In this document: one piece after another, positions 26,255 to 33,960 of the stretch
Position numbering within the stretch: the stretch's first letter is position 1
Layout: every line of letters begins with the position of its first letter
Source of the DNA: G016756615 sp035556195
GTDB lineage: Bacteria; Pseudomonadota; Alphaproteobacteria; Rhizobiales; Rhizobiaceae
DNA: 64,000 nucleotides
Reading direction: 5' to 3'
Assembly (NCBI GenBank): GCA_035556195.1
Contig: DATMFK010000017.1
Span: forward strand, 124,001 to 188,000
Made by a program: the position numbers and the translations under genes
Notes under the pieces: model-generated
Told to the model about the DNA's origin: nothing
What the model saw: the letters and a program-made list of their open reading frames with translations, nothing else
The model's database searches: none

Positions 26255-26959
26255 ATGAACGACACGCAAGAGAACCAGCCAGCGGACCGCCGGAAGGGCT
26301 CCGGGGTCAAGCTGGTTTATGACGTGCTGCGAGACGAGATCATCGATCTCTCGCTCGCCCCCGGCAGCCCGATCGACGAGAATCAGCTTGCGGAGCGTTT
26401 CGCCATGTCGCGCACGCCGATTCGCGAAGCACTGGTGCGGCTTGCAGGCGACGGGCTGGTGACGACGCTGCCCAATCGCTCGACCGTCGTATCGAATATC
26501 GATTTCCTGACCTTGCCCGCGTTCTTTGACGCCATCACATTGATGTACCGTGTGACGACGCGACTGGCCGCACGGCACCGGACGGATCGTGATCTTGAGA
26601 TCATACGTGCTCATCAGGAGGAGTTTGCACGCGCGGTCAGAGCGCAGAACGCTTTAGGCATGATCGCATCAAATCGCGATTTTCATGCCGCGATTGCCGA
26701 AGCCGGACGGAATCCATTCTTTGCGACCTTCTTCGCGCGGCTTCTGGACGAAGGGCGGAGATTGCTCCGTTTGTACTACCTGTCCTTCTCCGACCGCCTG
26801 CCGGAGCGGTACGTCACGGAGCACGAAGACATGATCGAGGCGATCGAGGAGCAGGATGTCGATACCGCCGACTTGCTGGGGAAGGCCCATGGCGATCAGA
26901 TCGTACATCAGATCCGCAAGCTGATCGCTGACGACCGGCGCGAGCATATCGATCTTTGA
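26255..26959 (+). CDS. GntR-family transcriptional regulator, FCD type (HypR-like)
   Basis: 234 residues: winged helix at about 18-85 (YDVLRDEIIDLSLAPGSPID, SRTPIREALVRLAGDGLV) and an FCD ligand domain at about 95-225 with metal-site residues in SNRDFHAAIAEAGRN, EHEDMIEAI and KAHGDQIVHQ. It lies between the deaminase (divergent) and the TRAP transporter genes (same strand, 241 nt further on), the normal place for a local regulator. The likely effector is hydroxyproline or an intermediate. Candidate sites are listed at 23914, 26126 and 27138. Confidence 0.88.
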   Translation: MNDTQENQPADRRKGSGVKLVYDVLRDEIIDLSLAPGSPIDENQLAERFAMSRTPIREALVRLAGDGLVTTLPNRSTVVSNIDFLTLPAFFDAITLMYRVTTRLAARHRTDRDLEIIRAHQEEFARAVRAQNALGMIASNRDFHAAIAEAGRNPFFATFFARLLDEGRRLLRLYYLSFSDRLPERYVTEHEDMIEAIEEQDVDTADLLGKAHGDQIVHQIRKLIADDRREHIDL

Positions 26960-27137
26960 CGACTATCCTAGCACCTGAAAGACACCGCGCGTCCGGCTTG
27001 GCAGCCTGACGCATCCCTGGTTCGACACATCTCCAGATCGCCTCCCGTTCGCCCGGACACCTCTCGTCGGCCGATCCTGTTCCTCTGGATCACCCACGAT
27101 GCACCGTCCGGCACCAAACGAAGTGTTTGGAAAACGG

Positions 27138-27169
27138 TTGACAGCGGCCGCTGGTGCATACTTTATAAA
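27138..27169 (+). promoter_or_regulatory. Candidate promoter and half-operator for the TRAP operon
   Basis: Perfect -35 TTGACA (27138-27143) is followed by an AT-rich TTTATAAA (27162-27169) with spacing near 18. A GTGCATAC half-site (27154-27161), the reverse complement of the GTATGCA at 23926, overlaps the spacer end and would allow repression. Confidence 0.45.
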
Positions 27170-27200
27170 TACAAGAAGAATGCATGACGAGGGGACAGCG

Positions 27201-27815
27201 ATGCCGTTAGCCGATGAGTCGACGCACGCATCGACGTGGGCGGACAAGTTCACGGGAATGTCGCAAGCAGTGCTGAAGGTCGAGAGGTTCCTGGCCGGGA
27301 TCTTCATGACGTTGCTGCTGGCGCTGATATTGATCAATGTCGCGACGCGCTTCGCGAAGGTGCCGATCTACTGGATCGATGAAGCCTCGATCTTTGCGAT
27401 GATCTGGCTTGGCTTCATCGGTGCTTCGGTGATGACACGGCTGCGCATCGATTTCGCGGTCACGTTGCTATCGGACTACTTGCCGGCCAAGTGGGTGGCG
27501 CGGTTGCGCGCCTTGGCCACCGCGCTTTCGCTGGCCTTCGCGATTGGCTTCATCGTCATGTGCTGGAGGTGGATGGATCCGATCGGGATCGCCTCCCACG
27601 GTTTTGACGCAAGGGCCTATGCAGCCGAGGCTTACAACTTCCTCTATACCGAGCGGACGCAGACGCTGGAATGGCCCACCTGGCTGGTCAATCTCATCCT
27701 GCCGATCTTTGCCGTCACCCTGACCATCCATTGCACGGCCAATTTGCTGGAAGACCTCGGGCTCGCACGCAAGCGCGATCAAGTCGCGCTGACGACCGCT
27801 GAAGGAGCTGCTTGA
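27201..27815 (+). CDS. TRAP transporter small membrane subunit (DctQ type)
   Basis: 204 residues, four predicted membrane helices starting at FLAGIFMTLLLALILINVATRF. The conserved YWIDEASIFAMIWLGFIGASV block typical of DctQ is present. It associates with the large permease to import a carboxylate-type solute driven by sodium. The ATG at 27201 was chosen for GAGGGGA 7 nt upstream; an in-frame ATG exists at 27183. A roughly 25-residue insertion between helices 3 and 4 (HGFDARAYAAEAYNFLYTER) is longer than usual. Stop and next start share one base (TGATG). Confidence 0.9.
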   Translation: MPLADESTHASTWADKFTGMSQAVLKVERFLAGIFMTLLLALILINVATRFAKVPIYWIDEASIFAMIWLGFIGASVMTRLRIDFAVTLLSDYLPAKWVARLRALATALSLAFAIGFIVMCWRWMDPIGIASHGFDARAYAAEAYNFLYTERTQTLEWPTWLVNLILPIFAVTLTIHCTANLLEDLGLARKRDQVALTTAEGAA

Positions 27816-29077
27816 TGTTCACCTTCGGTGCGTTCGTCGCCGTCATGCTCATCGGCTTGCCGATCTCGATCGTGCTATGCCTCACGGCCGCAGCCTATAT
27901 CTGGCAAAGCGGGAACACGGTGTTGTTCGAGTCGTTCCCGACCCAGATGTTCAACGGCTTGGACAGCTATGGCCTGATCGCTATTCCGCTCTTCATCCTG
28001 ATCGGCGAGGTCATGAATGGCGGGGGCATCACCCGTCGGATCATCGATATGGCGATGGCCTTCGTCGGGGCGCTCAAGGGCGGGCTGGCCTATGTCAACC
28101 TGCTGGCCAATATGTTCGTCGCCTCGATCCTCGGCTCGGCGGCCGCGCAGGTGGCGCTGATGTCTCAGATGGTCGTGCCCGAGATGGTCCGGAAAGGTTA
28201 TGACAAGACCTTCGCGGCCGGGCTGACAGCTTACGCGGGCATGCTGGGGCCGATCATTCCGCCGTCGATCATGTTCGTCGTCTACAGCGTCATCGCACAG
28301 GTCCCGGTTGGGACCATGCTTGCCGCCGGCATCATCCCAGGGATTCTCCTGACGGTGGCATTCTGCATTGTCATCGCCGCCATGGGCTATTTCTTCAACT
28401 ATCCACGCGGCGAGCGACTGCCGACGCGCGAGCGAATCGGCATCACGTTCAAAGCCCTGCCGACGCTGGTCATTCCGCTCGTCATCGTCGGATCGATCGT
28501 GACCGGGTTGGCAAATCCGACGGAAGCGGCGGCCATGGGTGTGATCGCGGCCATTCTGGTGGGGCGCTTCGTGACGGGCGATCTCGCCTTGAAGCAACTG
28601 CCTGAGATGTTCGTGAAGGCGGGAGTCCTGTCCGCGGGAATCTTGTTCCTGATCGCTGCCGCGGCGGTGTTTTCGTGGGTTCTTGTCTACGGCATGGTGC
28701 CCCAGCGCGTCGCCGAATGGATCCAGAGCATCGCCAGCGATCCGATCACCTTCATGCTGCTCGTGAACGTGATCTTGCTGGTCATCGGAACCGTGATCGA
28801 CGGGGCTCCCGGCTTGATCATGACAGTACCGATCCTGTTGCCGATCGCGACGGATGTCTACGGCATCGATCCCGTGCATTTCGGCGTGGTTGCGGTGATC
28901 AATCTGGTTCTCGGGTTTCTGTCGCCGCCGGTCGGACTGAATTTCTTCATCGCTGCTGCGGTGACGGGGGCAAAACCGGGGAAGATGTTCATCGTCACCT
29001 TGCCCTTCTTCTTCATCAGCTGCCTCATCCTGGTGCTGTTGTCGGTCTTTCCCGCCCTTTCCACCTATCTCTCATAA
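27815..29077 (+). CDS. TRAP transporter large permease (DctM type)
   Basis: 420-residue membrane transporter with about 12 helices. DctM blocks visible are GLDSYGLIAIPLFILIGEVM, GSAAAQVALMSQMVVPEM, GMLGPIIPPSIMFVVYS, the LANPTEAAAMGV loop and GVVAVINLVLGFLSPPVGLN. It moves solute delivered by the binding protein using an ion gradient. GAAGGAG precedes the ATG, inside the 3' end of dctQ, giving translational coupling. Confidence 0.94.
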   Translation: MFTFGAFVAVMLIGLPISIVLCLTAAAYIWQSGNTVLFESFPTQMFNGLDSYGLIAIPLFILIGEVMNGGGITRRIIDMAMAFVGALKGGLAYVNLLANMFVASILGSAAAQVALMSQMVVPEMVRKGYDKTFAAGLTAYAGMLGPIIPPSIMFVVYSVIAQVPVGTMLAAGIIPGILLTVAFCIVIAAMGYFFNYPRGERLPTRERIGITFKALPTLVIPLVIVGSIVTGLANPTEAAAMGVIAAILVGRFVTGDLALKQLPEMFVKAGVLSAGILFLIAAAAVFSWVLVYGMVPQRVAEWIQSIASDPITFMLLVNVILLVIGTVIDGAPGLIMTVPILLPIATDVYGIDPVHFGVVAVINLVLGFLSPPVGLNFFIAAAVTGAKPGKMFIVTLPFFFISCLILVLLSVFPALSTYLS

Positions 29078-29106
29078 TCTCGCATTCTGATAACAGGGGA
29101 TCATAA

Positions 29107-30102
29107 ATGTCATTCACTCGCCGTTCCTTCATGAAGGCCGCATCAGTCGGCGCAGCCATGGCCGTTGCAGCACCGTCGGTGCTGCGTGCGCAGGGAGCCA
29201 AGGTCTATCGGCTCGGCATAACCACGCCTCCTGGCCACCCCTGGAACGTTGCCGCGGAAGCCGTCGGCAAGCGCCTCGCGGAGGAAACCAGCAACCGCCT
29301 CTCCATCCAGGTGTTCCCGTCGAACCAACTCGGCAATGAAGGAGCCATGCTGCAGCAGATGCAATCGGGCGCCCTCGATCTCGGCTGGATCATGACGGCC
29401 GAACTCGGTTCGCGCATCCCGCAGATAGCGGCGATCAACGCACCGTGGCTCGTTACGAGCACCGAAAAAGTGGCAAAGCTCGTGCGCCATCCCGCGGCGA
29501 TCAAGCTTCTGGACGTGCTGCCCGCCGAAACCGGAACCATTGGCCTGGGCTACGGCATCACCACGCTCAGGGTCGTGTTCACCGGGAAGGAAGTGAACGG
29601 CATTGATGACATCAAGGGGATGAAGCTCCGCATCAACACGACCCCGGCCTACCGTGATTTCTATCAGTTGCTCGGCGCTGCACCGACACCCATTCCAACA
29701 CCGCAGGTCTTCGACGCAATGTCGAACGGCCAGGTGGATGGTCTCGAAGCCGATCTCGACCTTTCTTGGAACCAGCGCTACGACAAGGTTGCGAAAACCA
29801 TGCTCCGCATGAACGCGATTTTCATGCCATGCGTGGCCCTTACCTCCGCGCGCGCCTGGAAGAATGTTCCCGAAGCGGATCGCGAACTGATCGCCCGTCT
29901 TACCCGTGAGGAACTGGACAAGCAGGTCGACATGACCGTCGCCCAGGAATCCACCCTCCTGCAGAACTTCAAGGATGCGGGCATCAAGATCGTCGACGTC
30001 GATCTGAAGAACACGGCCGAAATCATTGCTGCCTATGACGAGATCTGGCTGCCCAAGGCCCCGATATTGAAGGAGCTGCGCGAGGTCGGAACGACCCTCT
30101 GA
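29107..30102 (+). CDS. TRAP transporter solute-binding protein (DctP type)
   Basis: 331 residues. A twin-arginine signal (TRRSFMKAASVGAAMAVAAPSVLRAQG) sends it to the periplasm. Ligand-binding features include GHPWNVAAEAVGKRL and the conserved TRAP arginine in GMKLRINTTP, which normally grips the solute carboxylate, followed by the FDAMSNGQVDGLEADLD block. The carboxylate clamp agrees with an amino acid or hydroxyproline-like substrate. It sits 29 nt after dctM and ends the operon just before a palindromic repeat that likely terminates transcription. Confidence 0.92.
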   Translation: MSFTRRSFMKAASVGAAMAVAAPSVLRAQGAKVYRLGITTPPGHPWNVAAEAVGKRLAEETSNRLSIQVFPSNQLGNEGAMLQQMQSGALDLGWIMTAELGSRIPQIAAINAPWLVTSTEKVAKLVRHPAAIKLLDVLPAETGTIGLGYGITTLRVVFTGKEVNGIDDIKGMKLRINTTPAYRDFYQLLGAAPTPIPTPQVFDAMSNGQVDGLEADLDLSWNQRYDKVAKTMLRMNAIFMPCVALTSARAWKNVPEADRELIARLTREELDKQVDMTVAQESTLLQNFKDAGIKIVDVDLKNTAEIIAAYDEIWLPKAPILKELREVGTTL

Positions 30103-30108
30103 GCGAAT

Positions 30109-30205
30109 GCATGTCGCCCAAAACTGTGCAGCGGTTTTGGGTAAAGGACATGCCAGAAAACACCAGCTCGAGCATGTCGCGCAAATCTCGATTTGCGCGA
30201 CATGC
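30109..30205. repeat. Composite REP-like palindromic intergenic repeat
   Basis: Two joined palindromes. The first (30109-30153) has nested arms GCATGTC/GACATGC and CCCAAAAC/GTTTTGGG. The second (30172-30205) is a perfect 15-bp stem GCATGTCGCGCAAAT with a CTCG loop and its complement. Elements of this kind are scattered between genes in Mesorhizobium-type genomes. It lies between convergent dctP and sirtuin genes and can act as a bidirectional terminator. Confidence 0.8.
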
Positions 30206-30270
30206 GGGCAGCGAGGCGCTTTGCCTCCGCGCCGTGTCCTGGATTGGGAGATGGTGCGGCGAGGCGCACT

Positions 30271-30981
30271 TCATCGGTGGCGCGCCGGCGCCATCAACCG
30301 CTCGACGAAGTCTGTAACGATTTCCGTCGCTGGGCCATAGTGGGTCTCCGCGAACATGCGGCCACCCTCGGAGGGTTCGAGATTGAGCTCGACCGTATGC
30401 GCGCCGTTGAGGAGTGCCTCCTCGACGAAACCGGCCGCCGGATAGACGCTGCCGCTGGTGCCGATCGAGACGAACAGATCGCAAGCAGATAGGGCGGCGT
30501 GGATACGCCCCATGTGATAGGGCATCTCGCCGAACCAGACCACATCCGGCCGCAGTCGGCCGACCGTGCTGCATGCCGGGCAACGCGAATCGACCGACAT
30601 GTCGCCGGTCCAACCGCTGCGTTGTTCACAAGCCTCGCAAAGCGCCTTGTTCAGCTCGCCATGCATGTGAACGAGAAGGCGCGATCCGGCGGCCTCATGG
30701 AGGTCGTCGATATTCTGCGTCACCAGCAGAAAGGTACCGGGAAATTCTTGTTCAAGCCGTGCCAGCGCACTATGGGCCGCGTTGGGCTTGATGCCAGCCA
30801 TGCGGCGCCGGCGTTTGTTGTAGAAGTCGAGCACCTTTCGGGGATTACGTGCGAAGCCCTCGGGCGTGGCAACGTCCCGGTAGTCGATCTTCGACCAAAT
30901 GCCGCCCTTGTCTCGAAACGTATCGATACCTGATTCGGCCGAGATTCCCGCGCCGGTCAGGATGACGATAGAGGAGGGCAT
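30271..30981 (-). CDS. cobB: Sir2-family NAD-dependent protein deacylase
   Basis: Removes acetyl or longer acyl groups from protein lysines with NAD+, forming O-acyl-ADP-ribose; cytoplasmic, 236 residues. Motifs: GAGISAESGIDTFRDKGG (NAD loop), TQNIDDLHEAAGS, catalytic His in HMHGEL, and Zn cysteines in CEACEQ and CPACSTVG. The loop with Tyr and Arg near YNKRRRRM fits class III (desuccinylase-capable) sirtuins. The ATG at 30981 has GGAG 7 nt upstream; a GTG at 31017 directly after the SURF1 stop is an alternative. It closes the SURF1 unit, converging on the TRAP operon. Confidence 0.93.
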   Translation of the reverse strand: MPSSIVILTGAGISAESGIDTFRDKGGIWSKIDYRDVATPEGFARNPRKVLDFYNKRRRRMAGIKPNAAHSALARLEQEFPGTFLLVTQNIDDLHEAAGSRLLVHMHGELNKALCEACEQRSGWTGDMSVDSRCPACSTVGRLRPDVVWFGEMPYHMGRIHAALSACDLFVSIGTSGSVYPAAGFVEEALLNGAHTVELNLEPSEGGRMFAETHYGPATEIVTDFVERLMAPARHR

Positions 30982-31017
30982 GCCGGGACTCCGAACGGGC
31001 GTGACGGGGAGGCGCAC

Positions 31018-31773
31018 TCAACCTTCCCCGGTCCTGCGCCTCTTGACGACCCAGGCGCCAAGCACGGCAGCAAGGGCTGCCGCCAGGCCGTACCAGGTGA
31101 AGGCATACTGGAGATGATTGTTGGGGAACTCGACCAAGGTAACCCCACCGATCGGAAGGCCGCCGGGATTGGACTTGCCGTCGGCATCGATGAAGAACGG
31201 CACCAGCCTGTCGGCTGGCAATTCGGACCTCGCGGCCATGGCCCCGAGGTCTTTCCAGTAGAAGACGTTCTTGGCGGGATCGTTGTCGGGCACGAGCGAA
31301 GATGGTTTCCCCGCCAGAGGATTGCGGGCGAGACCGGTCACCGCAACCTCGCCTTCGACCTGGCCCATTGGCCGCGTCGCGGGATCCTTCTGCTCAAAGG
31401 GTACGAAGCCGCGGTTGACCAGCACATAGCGGCCATCTGGAAGAGCCAGCGGCGTATAGACGAAGAAACCGGCGCGCCCCTGCCAGGTCGCGAGGAAATG
31501 GCTTTCGCGGTCGTTGAGGAAACGCCCGGCTGCGCTCACTGGCCAGTAGTCGACGTCCCCGGTCTCGACGAACTGCTTCTCCAACTCCGCGAGCGAGCGG
31601 GGCTGCTCCTTGATTCGGGCGTCCACCGCGGCGATCAGTCCTTCCTTCCACGAGAGGCGTTGCATCTGCCACGTGCCGAGCCCGACGAGCACGCAGAACA
31701 GGATGAGCCCGGCAAGAAGCGTTGGCCAAAGGCGCCGCTGCTTGGGCATTACCTCGTCACGTCCATCCGTCAT
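31018..31773 (-). CDS. SURF1-family cytochrome oxidase assembly protein
   Basis: Inner-membrane factor helping insert heme a into subunit I of aa3 oxidase. 251 residues with two membrane spans: WPTLLAGLILFCVLVGLGTWQMQRL near 15-38 and FTWYGLAAALAAVLGAWVV near the C-terminus. The periplasmic loop carries VLVNRGFVPFEQKDPA and the C-terminal LVEFPNNHLQYAFTWYGLA family signature. The start could be ATG 31773 or ATG 31749 (MPKQRR); the second begins just before the helix. It lies 3 nt after DUF983, downstream of the cta genes. Confidence 0.93.
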   Translation of the reverse strand: MTDGRDEVMPKQRRLWPTLLAGLILFCVLVGLGTWQMQRLSWKEGLIAAVDARIKEQPRSLAELEKQFVETGDVDYWPVSAAGRFLNDRESHFLATWQGRAGFFVYTPLALPDGRYVLVNRGFVPFEQKDPATRPMGQVEGEVAVTGLARNPLAGKPSSLVPDNDPAKNVFYWKDLGAMAARSELPADRLVPFFIDADGKSNPGGLPIGGVTLVEFPNNHLQYAFTWYGLAAALAAVLGAWVVKRRRTGEG

Positions 31774-31776
31774 GAG

Positions 31777-32157
31777 CTAGTTATCCAGCCGGCCTTCTGC
31801 GGCCCTGTTGCGGTATTGCAGCGTGACAAGCACGCCCTTGGCGAGCCGCAGCGCGGCGAGGCTGAGGGCGACCGCGAGCGGAATCCACAGGGCGAGGTGG
31901 AGCCAGAGCGGTGGCCCGAAGCTTACCTCCAGCCAAAGCGCCAGGCCGACCACGATGAAGCCGACGATGAGGATGACGAAGACGGCGGGACCGTCGCCGG
32001 AATCGGCAAAGGAATAGTCGAGCCCACAGCTTCCGCAGCGCTGGCGCAGGGACAGCAGGCCCGACAGCAGGCGGCCTTCGCCGCAACGTGGGCATCTTCC
32101 CCGGAGGCCTGCCGTGATTGGGTCGACCGGAGGCCAGATCGCCTTGTCGTCATTCAT
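31777..32157 (-). CDS. DUF983-family membrane protein
   Basis: 126 residues of unknown biochemical function, regularly found beside cytochrome oxidase genes. The N-half has a zinc-ribbon-like CPRCGEGRLLSGLLSLRQRCGSCGLDY, with two Cys-x2-Cys pairs. Two membrane helices follow (AVFVILIVGFIVVGLALWLE and LWIPLAVALSLAALRLAKGV). A role in oxidase biogenesis or metal/heme handling is inferred from context only. A strong terminator lies between ctaE and this gene, so it may have a separate promoter. Confidence 0.88.
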   Translation of the reverse strand: MNDDKAIWPPVDPITAGLRGRCPRCGEGRLLSGLLSLRQRCGSCGLDYSFADSGDGPAVFVILIVGFIVVGLALWLEVSFGPPLWLHLALWIPLAVALSLAALRLAKGVLVTLQYRNRAAEGRLDN

Positions 32158-32224
32158 GGTTCGGTCCGATCATGTTGCCGGCAACTATATCGCATGGCAT
32201 CGAAGAGCACCGGAAAAAATGAAA

Positions 32225-32246
32225 ACGGCCGCGTCGCCGCGGCCGT
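32225..32246 (-). terminator. Intrinsic terminator of the cta operon
   Basis: ACGGCCGCG, 4-nt loop, CGCGGCCGT: a perfect 9-bp stem, followed on the minus strand by TTTTCATTTTTTCC. Textbook form, 29 bases after the ctaE stop. Confidence 0.85.
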
Positions 32247-32274
32247 CCCGAGTTGGTCCTGAGGGTCCCCAGTC

Positions 32275-33165
32275 TCAGTGGCCCGCCGCGATCGTCGCGC
32301 CGGACGAACCCCAGACATAGATGCAGGCGAAGAGGAACAGCCACACCACGTCGACGAAATGCCAGTACCAGGCGGCAGCCTCGAAGCCGAAATGGTGCTT
32401 CGGCGTGAACTGACCGGCCATGGCGCGCAGCAGGCACACCAGCAGGAAGATGGTGCCGACGAAGACGTGGAAGCCGTGGAAGCCCGTCGCCATGTAGAAG
32501 GTGGCGCCGTAGATCGAATCCGAGAATGCGAAGGGAGCGTGCATGTACTCGTAGGCCTGGACGAAGGAGAACAGGACGCCCAGCGCCACGGTCAGCACGA
32601 GGCCCCAAACGAGTCCCTTGCGGTCATTGTGGATGAGGGCGTGGTGCGCCCAGGTGACCGTCGTGCCCGACAGCAGCAGTATGATCGTGTTGTACAGCGG
32701 CAGATGGAAGGGATCGAGAACCTCGATGCTCTTCGGCGGCCACACGCCACCCGTATACGCCTGGCGCGCGACCTGGGCGGCTTCGTTGGGGAACAGGCTG
32801 GCATCGAAGAACGCCCAGAACCAGGCAACGAAGAACATCACCTCGGAGGCGATGAACATGATCATGCCATAGCGCAGGTGGAGCGCCACCACGGGGGTGT
32901 GATGCCCCTCTTGTCCTTCCTTGATGGTGTCCGACCACCAGGAGAACATGACATAGAGGATGATGGCGACGCCGATCGCGAAAACGAACCAGCGTGCGTT
33001 GATCAGATCCAGGCCAAAGAGCGGAAACGTGCCGCCCTTCATATACTGCATCCAGGCAACCCCTCCGAGCGCCATCACGAAGGCGCCGACCGAGGCGAGA
33101 AACGGCCAGGGGCTGGGGTCGATGATGTGGTAGTCGTGTTGTGGTTTGGCGTGGGTGTCTGCCAT
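32275..33165 (-). CDS. ctaE: Cytochrome c oxidase subunit III
   Basis: 296 residues, seven membrane helices; stabilises the catalytic core of aa3 oxidase. Blocks seen are FIASEVMFFVAWFWAFFDASLFP with the conserved Glu, LLLSGTTVTWAHHAL, ATGFHGFHVFVGTIFLLVCL and AWYWHFVDVVWLFLFACIYVWG. The start at 33165 (MADTHAKPQHDYH) follows GGGGGA; the frame runs further to 33324 but only into ctaG. One base separates it from ctaG. Confidence 0.97.
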   Translation of the reverse strand: MADTHAKPQHDYHIIDPSPWPFLASVGAFVMALGGVAWMQYMKGGTFPLFGLDLINARWFVFAIGVAIILYVMFSWWSDTIKEGQEGHHTPVVALHLRYGMIMFIASEVMFFVAWFWAFFDASLFPNEAAQVARQAYTGGVWPPKSIEVLDPFHLPLYNTIILLLSGTTVTWAHHALIHNDRKGLVWGLVLTVALGVLFSFVQAYEYMHAPFAFSDSIYGATFYMATGFHGFHVFVGTIFLLVCLLRAMAGQFTPKHHFGFEAAAWYWHFVDVVWLFLFACIYVWGSSGATIAAGH

Positions 33166-33166
33166 T

Positions 33167-33790
33167 CTATCCCCCGAATTGTCCGTCGGATGTGGTCTTA
33201 TCACCTTCCGCCTTCGGTGCAACTGCGACCGGTTGGTTCCCCTCAGTTGGGAAGAAGGTGTAGGAAAGAGTGATCGTCTTGATGTTCTTGAGTTCCGGAA
33301 CATCGACGATGGCCGGATCGACATAGAAGACGACTGGCATGTCCAGCGTTTCGCCTGGCTTCAACTGCGTATCGGTAAAGCAGAAGCACTCGACCTTGTT
33401 GAAATAGGCTCCCGCCAGTTCGGGTGTGACGTTGAACGTCGCCCGCCCCGAGATGGGCTTGGAGAACAGGTTAGTCGCCTTGTAGCTCGCCTGAGTTGTC
33501 TCGCCGATCTTGATCGTCACGTCGCGGGCGGCCGGCCGGAAGTCCCAGGGGACTCCGGCGGTGTTGGCGTCGAATCGTATGGTGATGTCCCGGTCGAGGA
33601 TGCGGTCGGAATATTGCTCCACCCGCTGTGTCGTGCCGCCATAGCCGGTGACCTTGCAAAACATCTGGTAGAGCGGGACCGCGGCATAGGACATGCCGAC
33701 CATGCCGCCAACGAAGGCGATGCACAGGCCGGCGACAAGCCGATTGCTTCCTTCCTTCCTGTTGTGCGGGGCAGGGGGGGCGTTGGTCAT
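33167..33790 (-). CDS. ctaG: Cytochrome c oxidase assembly protein (Cox11/CtaG)
   Basis: Copper chaperone that delivers Cu to the CuB site of subunit I. 207 residues: one N-terminal span (LVAGLCIAFVGGMVGMSYAAVPLYQMFC, with the conserved Cys just outside) and a periplasmic immunoglobulin-like domain with the copper motif ECFCFTDT and the YFNKVECFCF block. It lies between coxF-like and ctaE in the usual alphaproteobacterial order. Confidence 0.96.
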   Translation of the reverse strand: MTNAPPAPHNRKEGSNRLVAGLCIAFVGGMVGMSYAAVPLYQMFCKVTGYGGTTQRVEQYSDRILDRDITIRFDANTAGVPWDFRPAARDVTIKIGETTQASYKATNLFSKPISGRATFNVTPELAGAYFNKVECFCFTDTQLKPGETLDMPVVFYVDPAIVDVPELKNIKTITLSYTFFPTEGNQPVAVAPKAEGDKTTSDGQFGG

Positions 33791-33797
33791 CTTGTCC

Positions 33798-33959
33798 TCA
33801 CATCGGCCGATTGAAGATGCCAGGGCCTTTGCTCAGCGCCACGATATAGAAAAGGATCACCAGCGCGCCGAGGGCCAGCCCGATCGCGACCGACCGGCTG
33901 CGGCGGGCCTTCTTCTGAGCGTCGGTCAGGGTTACCATGTCCTTGTTCTCGTCGTTCAT
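33798..33959 (-). CDS. coxF: Small CoxF-like membrane protein
   Basis: A 53-residue gene read directly from the sequence: ATG at 33959, TGA at 33798. It begins MNDENKDMVTL, has a basic stretch KKARRSRS, one membrane helix (VAIGLALGALVILFYIVAL) and the tail SKGPGIFNRPM. Position between ctaB and ctaG, size and topology match the small CoxF protein of rhizobial cta operons. It probably assists oxidase assembly, but no reaction is known. The start is 1 nt from the ctaB stop. Confidence 0.85.
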   Translation of the reverse strand: MNDENKDMVTLTDAQKKARRSRSVAIGLALGALVILFYIVALSKGPGIFNRPM

Positions 33960-33960
33960 C

